DNA from: Leptomonas pyrrhocoris
Taxonomy: Eukaryota; Euglenozoa; Kinetoplastea; Trypanosomatida; Trypanosomatidae
Direction: 5' to 3'
Assembly (NCBI RefSeq): GCF_001293395.1
Contig: NW_015438371.1
Coordinates: 651,186-715,185 of the forward strand
DNA: 64,000 nt
Below are positions 28,163 through 38,000 of this stretch, in pieces. Positions within the stretch are counted from its first letter, which is position 1; each line of letters begins with the position of its first letter. The notes under the pieces were generated by a model. The model did no database searches. It saw only the letters and a program-made list of their open reading frames with translations, and was not told the origin of the DNA. A program made the translations under genes and the position numbers.

Positions 28163-29443
28163 ATGGGCATTGAGATAACGCTGAAGTGTTTGTTTACCGT
28201 GTTTGTGGCAGTGTTTTTGGTCCTTACGTTGGAGGGCCCGCGTAAACCCGTTACTGCTATCATCACTCATCCGCGAATTGTTATCGACACAACAAAGCTG
28301 GACTATGGCTACTGTCACTCCTCTCCGACCGAGGTCGATGAAGGGACGACGTCACTGTTAACAGTGCTGAACCATATTACTGCGTCCCCATTCTTCCGTT
28401 ACTTCAAGGTGAACAGCAACAAGCCTTGTCCTTATTGGGCCGTGAGCCTGCTGTGCACCGGCGCTGAAAACAAATGCGACGTGTGCAAGTGCGATGAGAA
28501 TTCTATTCCGAAAGCGTTGCACTCTGATGTGGATATGAGCACCGTCGACACACCTGACGGCACCGTGGCGGAGTCCATATCGAAGCCAGGGAACCTCGAT
28601 GACTGGGGCATGTGGCAAAAGACAGAAGACGGCGCAGAGTACGTCGATTTGGTCGCCAACCCGGAAGGCAACACTGGCTATACGGGGCCGTTGGCTGCAC
28701 AGGTGTGGCGAGCTATCTACGCCGAGAACTGCCTTTCGCCGGAAGATGATGGCATGTGCCAGGAGGTTTCCATACTGCGGACTCTTCTCAGCGGATTGCA
28801 CATGTCCATTAACATGCACGTGAGCACCAATTTTTACAAGGACCCGGAGCTCGCCTCTCCGCAACACAAAGCAGGCATCTACAATAACGACAACATCTCC
28901 TTTTACCCCAACTGCGAGATGTACAATCAACGTGTGGCTCCTTTCCCCGACTTTGTGGGCAATCTTTACATTCTCTATCAGTTCACTCTCCGCGCTCTGG
29001 CCAAGGCGAAACCGTTTTTCCTCAAGGATCTGAGTATCTTCAACACGGGTTTTCACGGCGAGGCGACCGCTACTGACTTGCAACTTCGCGAGAGCATCAA
29101 GGACCTCTTTGCCTCGCGCCTCCTCTGCTCCCCCACTTTTGATGAAAGCGCCTTCTTGGAATCGGAGAAAGGAAGAGAGCTTATTCCGCAATTCAAATCC
29201 ATCATGCTCAACGTGACACATCTGATGGACTGCGTCACGTGCGAGAAGTGCCGCATTTGGGGAAAGCTTGAGACGAAAGGCATTGCGGTGGCAATGAAAA
29301 TCATAATGAGCCGCGAGGACGAGCCCATTACCTTGGACAGATCTGAGATGGTCACTCTGGTCAACCTGGCGCGTCAACTGGCGTTTTCTGTCCGTAACGC
29401 ACAACGCCTGGGCACCGTGTGCAAGGAGAGTACAAACAGTTGA
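28163..29443 (+). CDS. ERO1: ERO1, ER thiol oxidase (FAD-dependent)
   Basis: 426 residues. Reoxidises protein disulfide isomerase in the ER lumen using FAD and oxygen. Residues 1-24 form a hydrophobic signal or signal-anchor. The shuttle cysteines are in CDVCKC (Cys105 and Cys110, the family CX4C pair, with an extra Cys108), followed by DENSIP, matching DEVP in animals. The flavin-binding block GYTGPLAAQVWRAIY lies near 180, and SGLHMSINMHVS near 220 carries the family histidine region. The flavin-proximal pair is CEKC at 360-363 within CVTCEKCRIWGKLETKG. Shorter than human ERO1 (468) because the regulatory loop is reduced. All catalytic elements are intact. First full-length gene of the plus block; PDI partners are elsewhere. 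Identity secure. Confidence 0.95.
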   Translation: MGIEITLKCLFTVFVAVFLVLTLEGPRKPVTAIITHPRIVIDTTKLDYGYCHSSPTEVDEGTTSLLTVLNHITASPFFRYFKVNSNKPCPYWAVSLLCTGAENKCDVCKCDENSIPKALHSDVDMSTVDTPDGTVAESISKPGNLDDWGMWQKTEDGAEYVDLVANPEGNTGYTGPLAAQVWRAIYAENCLSPEDDGMCQEVSILRTLLSGLHMSINMHVSTNFYKDPELASPQHKAGIYNNDNISFYPNCEMYNQRVAPFPDFVGNLYILYQFTLRALAKAKPFFLKDLSIFNTGFHGEATATDLQLRESIKDLFASRLLCSPTFDESAFLESEKGRELIPQFKSIMLNVTHLMDCVTCEKCRIWGKLETKGIAVAMKIIMSREDEPITLDRSEMVTLVNLARQLAFSVRNAQRLGTVCKESTNS

Positions 29444-29478
29444 GCGCTATTACCTTTGAGCGAGTTCAATGATGGGCT

Positions 29479-29501
29479 TTATTATTATTATTATTATTAT
29501 T
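29479..29501. repeat. (TTA)n microsatellite
   Basis: Seven to eight TTA units in the ERO1 3' UTR region. Confidence 0.85.
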
Positions 29502-30097
29502 GTTGTTTTCTAATTCAGAAGAGCGTCTTCGATTATTGTACGTGCGTTTCAGCAACAAAAAGAACGCGAATTCAATGGGCTATCATTATTGGTTTTTAAA
29601 AAATGGTACTTTTTTGGGGGGCTCAGAACTTCTCGTTTTGCTCAAGCACTTATGTGGTACATAGCGACTCTTTTTTTTTCTTGCCTATCAATTCAAAACA
29701 GTACTTGATCAAGCATTCTCGTAAAGTGCTTTACGCAAACAAGAATTTCTGCCACTCGCACCACTGACAGAATTGAAGTGGACAGTTGCTCTGCACATGG
29801 ATGCGGATTGCTTTTTGAGGAACTATTCCCGGGTTATTTCCCTGTGGCTACGCAAGATGTAATTAGTATTGATACGAGCGTTTACGATTGTAGTAATACA
29901 GATACTTTTTTTTCATTTTATGAAACAATTTCTCCCCCTAAGATCGGCATAATATAATACTTTACCTCCTCTATGTCATCTCCATTTTTCTTTTTTGTGC
30001 TTTAACGCAGATGTCATAGACTTTTACGCATAGAACACGAGCTATACAGCTTTTTCAGAAGCTATCTTTTTTTCTCCTGCTACTTTCGCTCCACACT

Positions 30098-30128
30098 TTA
30101 AAAAAAACGCTTTTTTTTGGACCTTCAG
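30098..30128 (+). promoter_or_regulatory. Predicted trans-splice acceptor of POLA
   Basis: A T8 run and following C/T-rich stretch end in AG at 30127-30128, leaving a 50 nt leader without ATG. A second acceptor at 30009-30010 would place ATG TCA TAG at the very 5' end of the mRNA. Confidence 0.5.
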
Positions 30129-30178
30129 CAAAATATACCGTAGAAACTGCAGTTTGACTTTTACTCACGGAACCAAGG

Positions 30179-33100
30179 ATGTCTGAGAAAAGCAGCAACG
30201 ATGCGACCAGCCGCCGACAGGCTCACAATGCAACTGCGCCAAACTTCGACGAGTCTCAAGAGGATCGATGGAAGTCTCTGAGAGAGGAGGTACTTGCATC
30301 GGATGAAGATGCCGAACTTCCGTCATCTGGAGATCTTAAAATTCCCCAGCTCCCTTCTGCGAAAAAAGTTGCCGTCAAAAAAGTCAGAAAAGCTCCAGCG
30401 CTTCCAAAAGTCCAAAAGTCAAAACAGCAAACACTCGAGCAGGCAACGGTCGACATCAACATGGAGCGGCTGATGAGGAATTACGAGATCGACGAGAGCG
30501 TTGAGAGTGAGGATGACTTTGATGTCACGCATTTGCTGCAAGGCGGTGATGGTTTGGACAACGGGAGTGACGATGAGGACAACGGACACCTCAACGCCGC
30601 GGAGTTCTTGGCTCGATTTGCCAATGCAGGCACTGAAGTCTCTGTGCCCGTTGCCGAGCCAAAGCGTGAGCTGGAACCGGAGGTGAATAACACCGTGGTG
30701 AAACTAGAGGATGAGTCGTTCAACTTTACTGGCGGGAAGCTCGCGCAAGCTCCACGCGCTAAGAAAGCACTGCCCAATGACGGGACCGGGTACTGTAGCG
30801 TTGACAAGCCGAAACAGGACATTGAACTGAAAGCTAAGCTAGCTCCTCAGAGCGAACCTTCTCATCTTTCTTCTGCTGCCAGCACGACCACAAAAGCTGG
30901 TGAGATGACGGAGGGAATGTTCTACTGGTTTGACGCCCGTGAGCAGCCGCACACGCTCTCTGTTGACCCTGGCTCGCTGTTCCTCTTTGGCAAGATGTCC
31001 GTGGAAAAGAACGGACATCTTACTTACCCATCGTGTTGTGTCCGCGTGCGAAACATGTATCGGAGCATGTTCCTGCTGCCGAAAGAAGGATCTAAGCACG
31101 CGGATGTGGTGAAGGAGATTAACGACATCTGCCGGAATCAAGGCATTGAGCAGCGACGCATCAAGTTCGTGGAACGATACTATGCTTTCGAGGAGCCGGA
31201 CGTGCCGCGCGAGAGGGCCGTGTGGGCAAAGCTGCGTTATCCCGGGCGCTTTCCCCCTTTGAGCGCCAAAGGCCCTTTCCGTCACATCCAGGTTATCATG
31301 GGATCATCGTCGTCGCTCTTGGAGCTCTTTTTGATAAAGCGCAAGTTGAAGGGCCCATGTTACCTGCACATCGCGGGTCTTGCCGCCTCCGCCAACCGCA
31401 TCTCGCACTGCGCACTAGAGTTTACCGTAGAGACTCCCAAGAACATCCGTGTAGAGGAGGCGAAACTGCCGGTGCCACCGTTCACGTTGGCGAGCATTCA
31501 GCTGCATGCGCAGTTGGACAGCAAAGGTGCGTGCAACGAGATCCTAATTGCGTCTGTGGCTATCTACAAGGACGTGAACATTGAGAACAACCTCCGCTAC
31601 ATCCCAGAAAAAATTCTGACCGGTCTGCGCCCCGGCTCGGTAGACACGCCTCTGCCTTTCGACTTGGAGAGCTTCTGCAACGCAAAGGGGCTGCCGGGCG
31701 TCCGGCGCTTTCCGACGGAGCGCGCGCTGCTCGAGTGGCTTTCCGTGCAGCTTGGCGAGATCGATGCGGACATGATGATCGGCCACAACTTCCTGGGGTT
31801 CACCCTCGACACCCTCTTGCGTCGCTACCAGGAACTAAACGTGGGGTCGTGGTCGACAATTGGGCGGCTCGACTTGAAACGACATCCACGCCTGCAAGGT
31901 GGCGCGGCGAACGTCAATCAAGAGAAGGAGACATGCATTGGCCGCCTCGTAGTCGACTCGTACTCGCTTGCCCGGGAGCACTTCAAGACGGTCAACTACA
32001 AACTCCTCTCTCTCGCCGAACAGATGCAGCTACAGGGGATCACGAAAGGCAACAGCAGCTTTGAGCCGGGCACGTCGACGCTCACGCCAGCAATGCTGTC
32101 CGTGTCCAAGGACGTCTACGACATTCTCCTGCAAGTCTGCAACTGCGCCGTCCTGTCGACCGCGGTGGTGTCGCACCTGGACATGATCCGCCTCACGAAG
32201 CGACTCACCACCATTGCCGGAAACTTGTGGAGCCGCACGCTCTTCGGTGCCCGTTCGGAGCGCATCGAGTACCTGTTGCTGCACACATTCCACGATTTGA
32301 AGTTCATCACTCCCGATCGCTACGTGCAGGACTTAAAGCGCGGCCGTGACGACGACGAGGAGGACGAGGGCAAGCGCAAGGCGAAGTACCAAGGCGGCAT
32401 GGTGCTTGACCCGAAGTGCGGCCTGTACTCCGACTACATCCTTCTGCTCGACTTCAACTCGCTGTACCCGTCACTAATACAGGAGTTCAACATTTGCTAC
32501 ACCACCGTGGATCGCGAGGGCCGCAGCGAAGTCGATGTCCCGCCCCCGGAGAACTTGATCTGCTCCACCTGCGCCTCCGCCGGGCTGTCCGCGCCGTGCC
32601 TGCACAAATGTGTTCTGCCGAAAGTGATCAAGAGCCTCGTTGACAGCCGCCGTGAGGTGAAGCGTCTGATGAAGTCGGAGCGCGACCCCAACAACCTCGC
32701 CTTGCTCGAGATTCGGCAGAAAGCGCTCAAGCTCACAGCGAACAGCATGTATGGCTGTCTCGGCTTTGAGTACTCCCGCTTCCACGCGCAGCCGCTGGCC
32801 GAGCTTGTGACGCGTCAAGGTCGCCTTGCGCTGCAGAGTACGGTGGACCTCATCCCCCAGTTGAACCCCTCGCTGCGCGTCATTTACGGCGATACCGACT
32901 CCGTCATGATCCAGACGGGCATTAGAAACGATATCAAAGCCGTGCGCGATCTGGGCTTGGAGCTTAAGGCGAAGATCAACAAGCGTTATCAAAGCTTGGA
33001 GATCGACATCGATGGCGTTTTCCGCGCTATTCTGCTGCTCAAGAAGAAAAAATACGCCGCCCTGACCGTGACGGATTGGCAGGAGGAGGGCAAAGCCTAC

Positions 33101-34219
33101 AAGAAGGAGGTGAAGGGGCTGGACATGGTGCGACGCGACTGGTGCCCGCTGTCGAAGCGGGTGAGCGACTCGGTGCTGAGCCGCGTGCTGAACGCCGAGG
33201 GCAGCGAGGACATCTTGGACTACGTCATGAATTACATGCGCGGCGTTGCCGAGCAGGTCCGCGATGGCCGCTACCTGCTCGACGACTTTGTCATCTCGAA
33301 GAGCCTCACGAAGGAGCCGGAGGCGTACCGGGGAAACAGCTTCCCCCACGCCACCGTGGCGCTGCGCATGAAGCAGCGCAAGGAGCTGGTGCGCGTCGGC
33401 GACTTGATCCCCTACGTCATCTGCACCGGTGAGAGGTTGAGTGACAAGGCGTTTCACGTGGAGGAGGTGCGGCAAAACAGCCAGCTTCACATCGACGCCG
33501 AGTGGTACCTCAGCGCGCAGATCTACCCGCCGGTGATGCGCTTGTGCGAGCACATCCAGGGCTTCTCGAACGCGCAGCTAAGTGAGGCGATGGGTATCGC
33601 TTACCACAGCACCGCCAAGCCGGGGGAGGAGGAGGAGGCCAACACAATGAACGACTTTTCCCACAGTTCCCTCTTCCAGAATCGCAGCTTGGAGGAGTGC
33701 TTCCCCACTGCGCTGCCGCTGCAGGTGGTCTGCACCCACTGCCGGCTCATGACGCCGATTAACCCACACGCTCGTGTGATGGCGGTGCTTGCGGACCCCG
33801 CGAGACAGCAGGACCGCTTCGACCTCTACGTGTGCACCAGCTGCCGCAAGTCGCTACCGGTAGACTACGTGGCCAACTGCTTCACCCAGACGTGCTACAG
33901 CATCATTCGCCAGTTCTACGAATGCGGCGGCACCGCAGCGGCGGTGAGGGCGGTGAGAACGCAGTTCACGTACTACCGCGCCCTCTTCGACTTGCCACAC
34001 GCGCCAGGGTGTTCCACGCGCGTGAAGGACGCTCATTACTACCAGGCGCGGCGGTGCCTCGGCGTGGATCGACGACTTTACACCCTCGCTGAGGCGGCGG
34101 ACCCTGGCGTGAAAGAGGTGGCGGACCCGGTGGACCCGCTGAACGCCGCCGCCGAGACCATATACAAGCGCATCGACCACCTTTTCGTGAGCCTGGACTC
34201 TCTCTTCGCCGGCATCTAA
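30179..34219 (+). CDS. POLA: DNA polymerase alpha catalytic subunit
   Basis: 1346 residues. Extends RNA primers made by primase at replication origins and Okazaki fragments. The N-terminal 300 residues are charged and disordered, with a conserved-looking acidic helix (about 120-145). An inactive exonuclease-like domain covers about 430-650. Family B polymerase motifs are intact: DFNSLYPS from Asp758, KLTANSMYG near 851, and YGDTDS at 903-908, whose two Asp are catalytic metal ligands. FNICYTTV right after DFNSLYPS is the alpha-type sequence, unlike delta or zeta. The C-terminus has paired cysteines (VCTHC near 1184, VCTSC near 1220, then CFTQTC) of the alpha zinc domain that binds the B subunit. 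Length fits the family. GC content rises from 5' to 3'. Confidence 0.96.
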   Translation: MSEKSSNDATSRRQAHNATAPNFDESQEDRWKSLREEVLASDEDAELPSSGDLKIPQLPSAKKVAVKKVRKAPALPKVQKSKQQTLEQATVDINMERLMRNYEIDESVESEDDFDVTHLLQGGDGLDNGSDDEDNGHLNAAEFLARFANAGTEVSVPVAEPKRELEPEVNNTVVKLEDESFNFTGGKLAQAPRAKKALPNDGTGYCSVDKPKQDIELKAKLAPQSEPSHLSSAASTTTKAGEMTEGMFYWFDAREQPHTLSVDPGSLFLFGKMSVEKNGHLTYPSCCVRVRNMYRSMFLLPKEGSKHADVVKEINDICRNQGIEQRRIKFVERYYAFEEPDVPRERAVWAKLRYPGRFPPLSAKGPFRHIQVIMGSSSSLLELFLIKRKLKGPCYLHIAGLAASANRISHCALEFTVETPKNIRVEEAKLPVPPFTLASIQLHAQLDSKGACNEILIASVAIYKDVNIENNLRYIPEKILTGLRPGSVDTPLPFDLESFCNAKGLPGVRRFPTERALLEWLSVQLGEIDADMMIGHNFLGFTLDTLLRRYQELNVGSWSTIGRLDLKRHPRLQGGAANVNQEKETCIGRLVVDSYSLAREHFKTVNYKLLSLAEQMQLQGITKGNSSFEPGTSTLTPAMLSVSKDVYDILLQVCNCAVLSTAVVSHLDMIRLTKRLTTIAGNLWSRTLFGARSERIEYLLLHTFHDLKFITPDRYVQDLKRGRDDDEEDEGKRKAKYQGGMVLDPKCGLYSDYILLLDFNSLYPSLIQEFNICYTTVDREGRSEVDVPPPENLICSTCASAGLSAPCLHKCVLPKVIKSLVDSRREVKRLMKSERDPNNLALLEIRQKALKLTANSMYGCLGFEYSRFHAQPLAELVTRQGRLALQSTVDLIPQLNPSLRVIYGDTDSVMIQTGIRNDIKAVRDLGLELKAKINKRYQSLEIDIDGVFRAILLLKKKKYAALTVTDWQEEGKAYKKEVKGLDMVRRDWCPLSKRVSDSVLSRVLNAEGSEDILDYVMNYMRGVAEQVRDGRYLLDDFVISKSLTKEPEAYRGNSFPHATVALRMKQRKELVRVGDLIPYVICTGERLSDKAFHVEEVRQNSQLHIDAEWYLSAQIYPPVMRLCEHIQGFSNAQLSEAMGIAYHSTAKPGEEEEANTMNDFSHSSLFQNRSLEECFPTALPLQVVCTHCRLMTPINPHARVMAVLADPARQQDRFDLYVCTSCRKSLPVDYVANCFTQTCYSIIRQFYECGGTAAAVRAVRTQFTYYRALFDLPHAPGCSTRVKDAHYYQARRCLGVDRRLYTLAEAADPGVKEVADPVDPLNAAAETIYKRIDHLFVSLDSLFAGI

Positions 34220-35085
34220 GTAAACGAGGACTGAGGGCGGCGCCTTCTGCTTCCTCTTCCATTAAATAGGGCCCCAAGGTCGTCAGTGCTCGAGAGCACT
34301 TTTCTTGCTTGCCTGATAGAACAGAAGTTACATAGATACATAGAATTATTTTTATATGCGTTAGGAATGCGTAGATGAACGAATAGCAGTCGACAACGCC
34401 CGACACACACACACATACACTCACTCTCTTATTGTGGCCCTTTTTATCTATTGGTTTTTGTTTTTGTTTGTAGGAAGGTACCAGCTGGTCCATGAACAAA
34501 GACACATGTTTTGTGGTGGGGGGCGTGAGGGGCGCTATTCAATACGTCCGACAAAAGATCCTTTACTGTTCTCATGCCGACTTTTTTGTACTTGCTGCAC
34601 TTGTGAAGCATTCTTTAAGAAAGAAGGCAGCGCTTGCTGCTGCGGCGCAGATGCGGCTACGCAACGTTATCTTCTTCTGGAAAGAAGTATTTCTGCCGAG
34701 TCCAATGCCTCTTCTTTTTTCTCTTCATGTCACGGAACGCCTTGGCTGTGGCTGTTGGGTCTCGTTTACGACAATGCTGTGCGCGTACATCACAGGAATC
34801 TGACTCACCTCCTTTCGGTATACTGCCGTTGTCGCGCCACCTCTAAAGCAGCATCGAAGCCATTAGGTGCAAAGGACATCGAGCCTTTCTCAGATGAACG
34901 CATTCAATTCTCTTCCCTGTTCCTTCTCCTCCTTTATCTGCCATCGAGCGACGGCACGTACGTATCGAAAGAAAAAGGGTTGTCTCGTATAATCCGTGGT
35001 TCTTTTTTTCAGTGTTTGTTGGCTTCTTCCCCCCCCCCCCTCTACCACTTTCGTCAGCGGAGCGCATCGTTCGATTGTAACTGCG
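34220..35085. other. Intergenic gap, no gene recognised
   Basis: About 0.87 kb containing T-runs, a C12 tract and incidental ORFs without domains. Confidence 0.6.
35022..35057 (+). promoter_or_regulatory. Predicted trans-splice acceptor of CFAP57-like gene
   Basis: CTTCTT then 12 C and a C/T stretch end in AG at 35056-35057, 28 nt before the ATG at 35086. Confidence 0.65.
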
Positions 35086-38000
35086 ATGGCGCAAAACCCA
35101 AAGATGATCGAACGCCGGATGGTGTTCGGCGTCTGCGAGGATGTCAAGGACGGTATCCACTACCTAGACGAGGACTACATTGTGTGGATCGCCGGGGAGA
35201 GCGTGGTGCTGCTCGATACGCAGCAAGGCTCCCAGGAGCTTATCCCATGCACGTCGGCCTGCGAGGGCGTCACCGCCATGGCCCTCGCGCCGAATCGCCG
35301 CCTGCTCGCCGTGGCCGAGTCGGGCAAGTCGCCATCGGTTGTCATCTACCTCTTTGACCCCGCCGCATCCCCCCGCATTAAACGGCGGTCCATTCTGCAC
35401 CTTTCCGACGTCGGCTCGCACGAGTACGTCTCGCTGTCCTTCTCGCATGACGGGCGTTACCTGGTCGCACTTGGCGGCTTTCCGGAGTGGAAGCTGGTCT
35501 ACTGGGATGTCGAGAAGCACAAGATGCTGGCCCACAGCACTGCCCTGGAGAACACCCTGGAGGCCAAGGACGTGCGCCACCTCAACCAGTGCTCTATTGC
35601 CCCACGCGATCCCGCGCTGATCTGCGTGTCGGGCCGCGGCTGCGTGAAGTTCTTCTCGTACGCCGACGGCCATCTCTTTCCCTCCTCAGGCGGTGTGGAG
35701 GCAGCGGAGGTGCATTACCTCGCCCACAGCTGGTTAATGGAGGACGCGAACCGACTGGTCGTCTCCACCGACAACGGCGACCTCCTCTTGTTCGAGGACA
35801 AGCAGTATCAGCACCCGCTGCCGCTCTCGCCGTCGGACGGCATTGCGATTACCGCGCTCGCCTCGTACACAAAAGGCTTCGCCTGCGGAGGTGACATGGG
35901 CCTCATCACGCTGTTTGAACGGACGCGCAGCAAGGAGATGTACCGCAAGGTGCGCACCTTCCGCTTCAACGCCGACGGCACCCAAGGGCTCTCGGGAGAC
36001 CTAACCACGGCGTCGAAGATTGGGGCGGAGGTGCCGGTGATCCGCGCTTTCACCTTCACCCCGCCCCCGGCGGAGGAGATGCTGGCCTTCCTCACGAGCA
36101 CGAAGCAGATGTACGCCCTGAACGTTCCCAACGCGGACTTTACGAAGGCGGAGGACATGGTCTTTCAGCCGGTCGGACAGCCCTTCCACACGAGCAGCAT
36201 CGCGGCGGTGGACACGTGTGCGCAGCGCCCGTTGGTGGCCACCGCCGGCCGCGACGGCAGCGTCTTCCTGTGGAACACCATCACGAACGTCGTGGAGCTA
36301 CGCAAGAACTTCCGGGCGGAGATTTTAAGCATGGCGATGCACCCGTCCGGGCTGCACATGATCATCGCCTTCACCGACTCCCTGCGGGTGTACAACATAT
36401 ACGAGAAGGATCTGTGCGAATACAAGCGGCTTAGTATCCGTAACTGCGTCGCCTGCTGCTTCAGCCACGGTGGGCAGTACTTCGCTGTGGCAAACTCCAC
36501 CATTATCCACGTGTACTACTCCTACACCTGCGAGCTGCTGGGTCATCTGCGGGGACACAACAGCAAGGTGCGCAGTCTCAGCTTCGTGCCGCCGGACGAC
36601 ACCCGCCTCATCTCCTCCGGCGCGGACGGCGCCGTCTTCGAGTTCAGCCTCTGCGACTACCACAAGGTGCACGACAACATCGTGAAGGCGGTCACCTACC
36701 ACTGCGCGGCGGCCGACGTGCAAACCGTCTGGGCCGCCGGCAGCGACCGCAAGCTGCGGCAGCTGGATCGTGCAACCATGCAGCACATCGTCGAGTACGG
36801 CCTGAACAACGCGTCGATGCGGTGCATGTCGGTGAGCAAAAACCTGAAGCTGCTGTTTGGCGGCTGCGACGATGGCACGGTGCGCGTGTACAACACCTAC
36901 CTCGGCGAGAAGCTCATCGGGTCGGGGGGCGAGCGCGTCGGCACCGCAGGCGGGGGCGGAGACGGGGCGGGCGGCAGCGCCGGCGGTGGCGGTCCGCGCA
37001 TCGTCGCCGCCCCGCGTGACATCACCATCGAGTCGCACATCACCCACATCGGCCACGTGAACGCGCTGACGCTGTCCTACAACGAGGAGATGCTTATCAC
37101 GGTGGGCGACGACGGCATGGTGGTCTTCTGGGACGTGGTGGCGCCGCACCGCGGCACGGTGAAGGAGCTCGCGTACACGACAGAGCTGCTCGTCGACCGC
37201 CGCGATTTGGACGCCACGATGGGCCTCCTGCGTAACTTGACGGAGCAGGTGACAGACTTGAAGCACCGCATGGCACAGCAGCAACTCAAGCAGGAGCGTC
37301 AGCACGAGGAGCAAATCGCGCACCTGGACGAGGAGTACAGCGGGGAGATGGTGAAGCAGAAGGACCACATCGCGGCGCTGGAGGCGGCGAAGAGTGAGCA
37401 GGCGATTCGCTTCACCGAATTCATGGTGGAGCTGGAGCAGAAGTCGGCCCAAACCTACCAACAAACGGAGGATGACTACCGCTGCAAACTGGAGTCACTC
37501 AACAGCCGCGCCGACCAGCTGCGCCACCTCATCGCAGAGGAAAACGCGAAGCACATCAGCGAGAAGACGACGCTGAAGACGGAGGCCGAAGCGCAGCACC
37601 GCAAAGACAAGCAACGGCAACGGGAGGAGTTCCAAGGACTGGACGAGGAGCGACACCGCATCGCGACGGAGAAGGAGCGCAATGACGCCGAAACGGAGGC
37701 GATGTCGAGGATGATCGAGGAGGACAACGACACGGAAATCGTCAAGGCAAAGGAGTACTACGAGAAGCGCTACCGGGAGCAGGAGGAGGAAGCAGCCGCC
37801 CTGCAAGCAGCCAACAACACCCTCCTTTCCAAGGAGAACTTAAGCCGCGCCGAGCTGGAGGCGAAGATGGCGGACGTTACGGAGAAGCTGCGGCAGCAGA
37901 CGGTGCTCGAGTCGCACATCGAGTCCGCCAAGCGCGATATCGAGGCCTTGACGAATGAGCTGCGGGAACGCGGGGAGACAATCGCCGACAAGGATCGGCG

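Larger units (their letters stand above)
29444..30178. other. Intergenic gap, no gene recognised
   Basis: About 0.73 kb, strongly AT-rich, with a TTA microsatellite and two candidate acceptors for the polymerase gene (30010 and 30128). No supported ORF. Confidence 0.6.

Noticed and set aside
29444-30178. Possible small RNA gene in the AT-rich gap before POLA
   Set aside because: Only A/T runs and a TTA microsatellite; no box C/D or H/ACA pair that could be aligned by eye.
32474-33553. 359-codon open frame antisense to POLA
   Set aside because: A shadow of the strong GC3 bias of POLA; no domain, and on the wrong strand for this unit.
34434-35357. 307-codon plus-strand frame running into the CFAP57-like gene
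   Set aside because: It crosses the predicted splice acceptor and reads the CFAP57 start in another frame; composition is intergenic.
36325-37464. 379-codon open frame antisense to the CFAP57-like gene
   Set aside because: His/Val/Leu-rich shadow peptide without domain.
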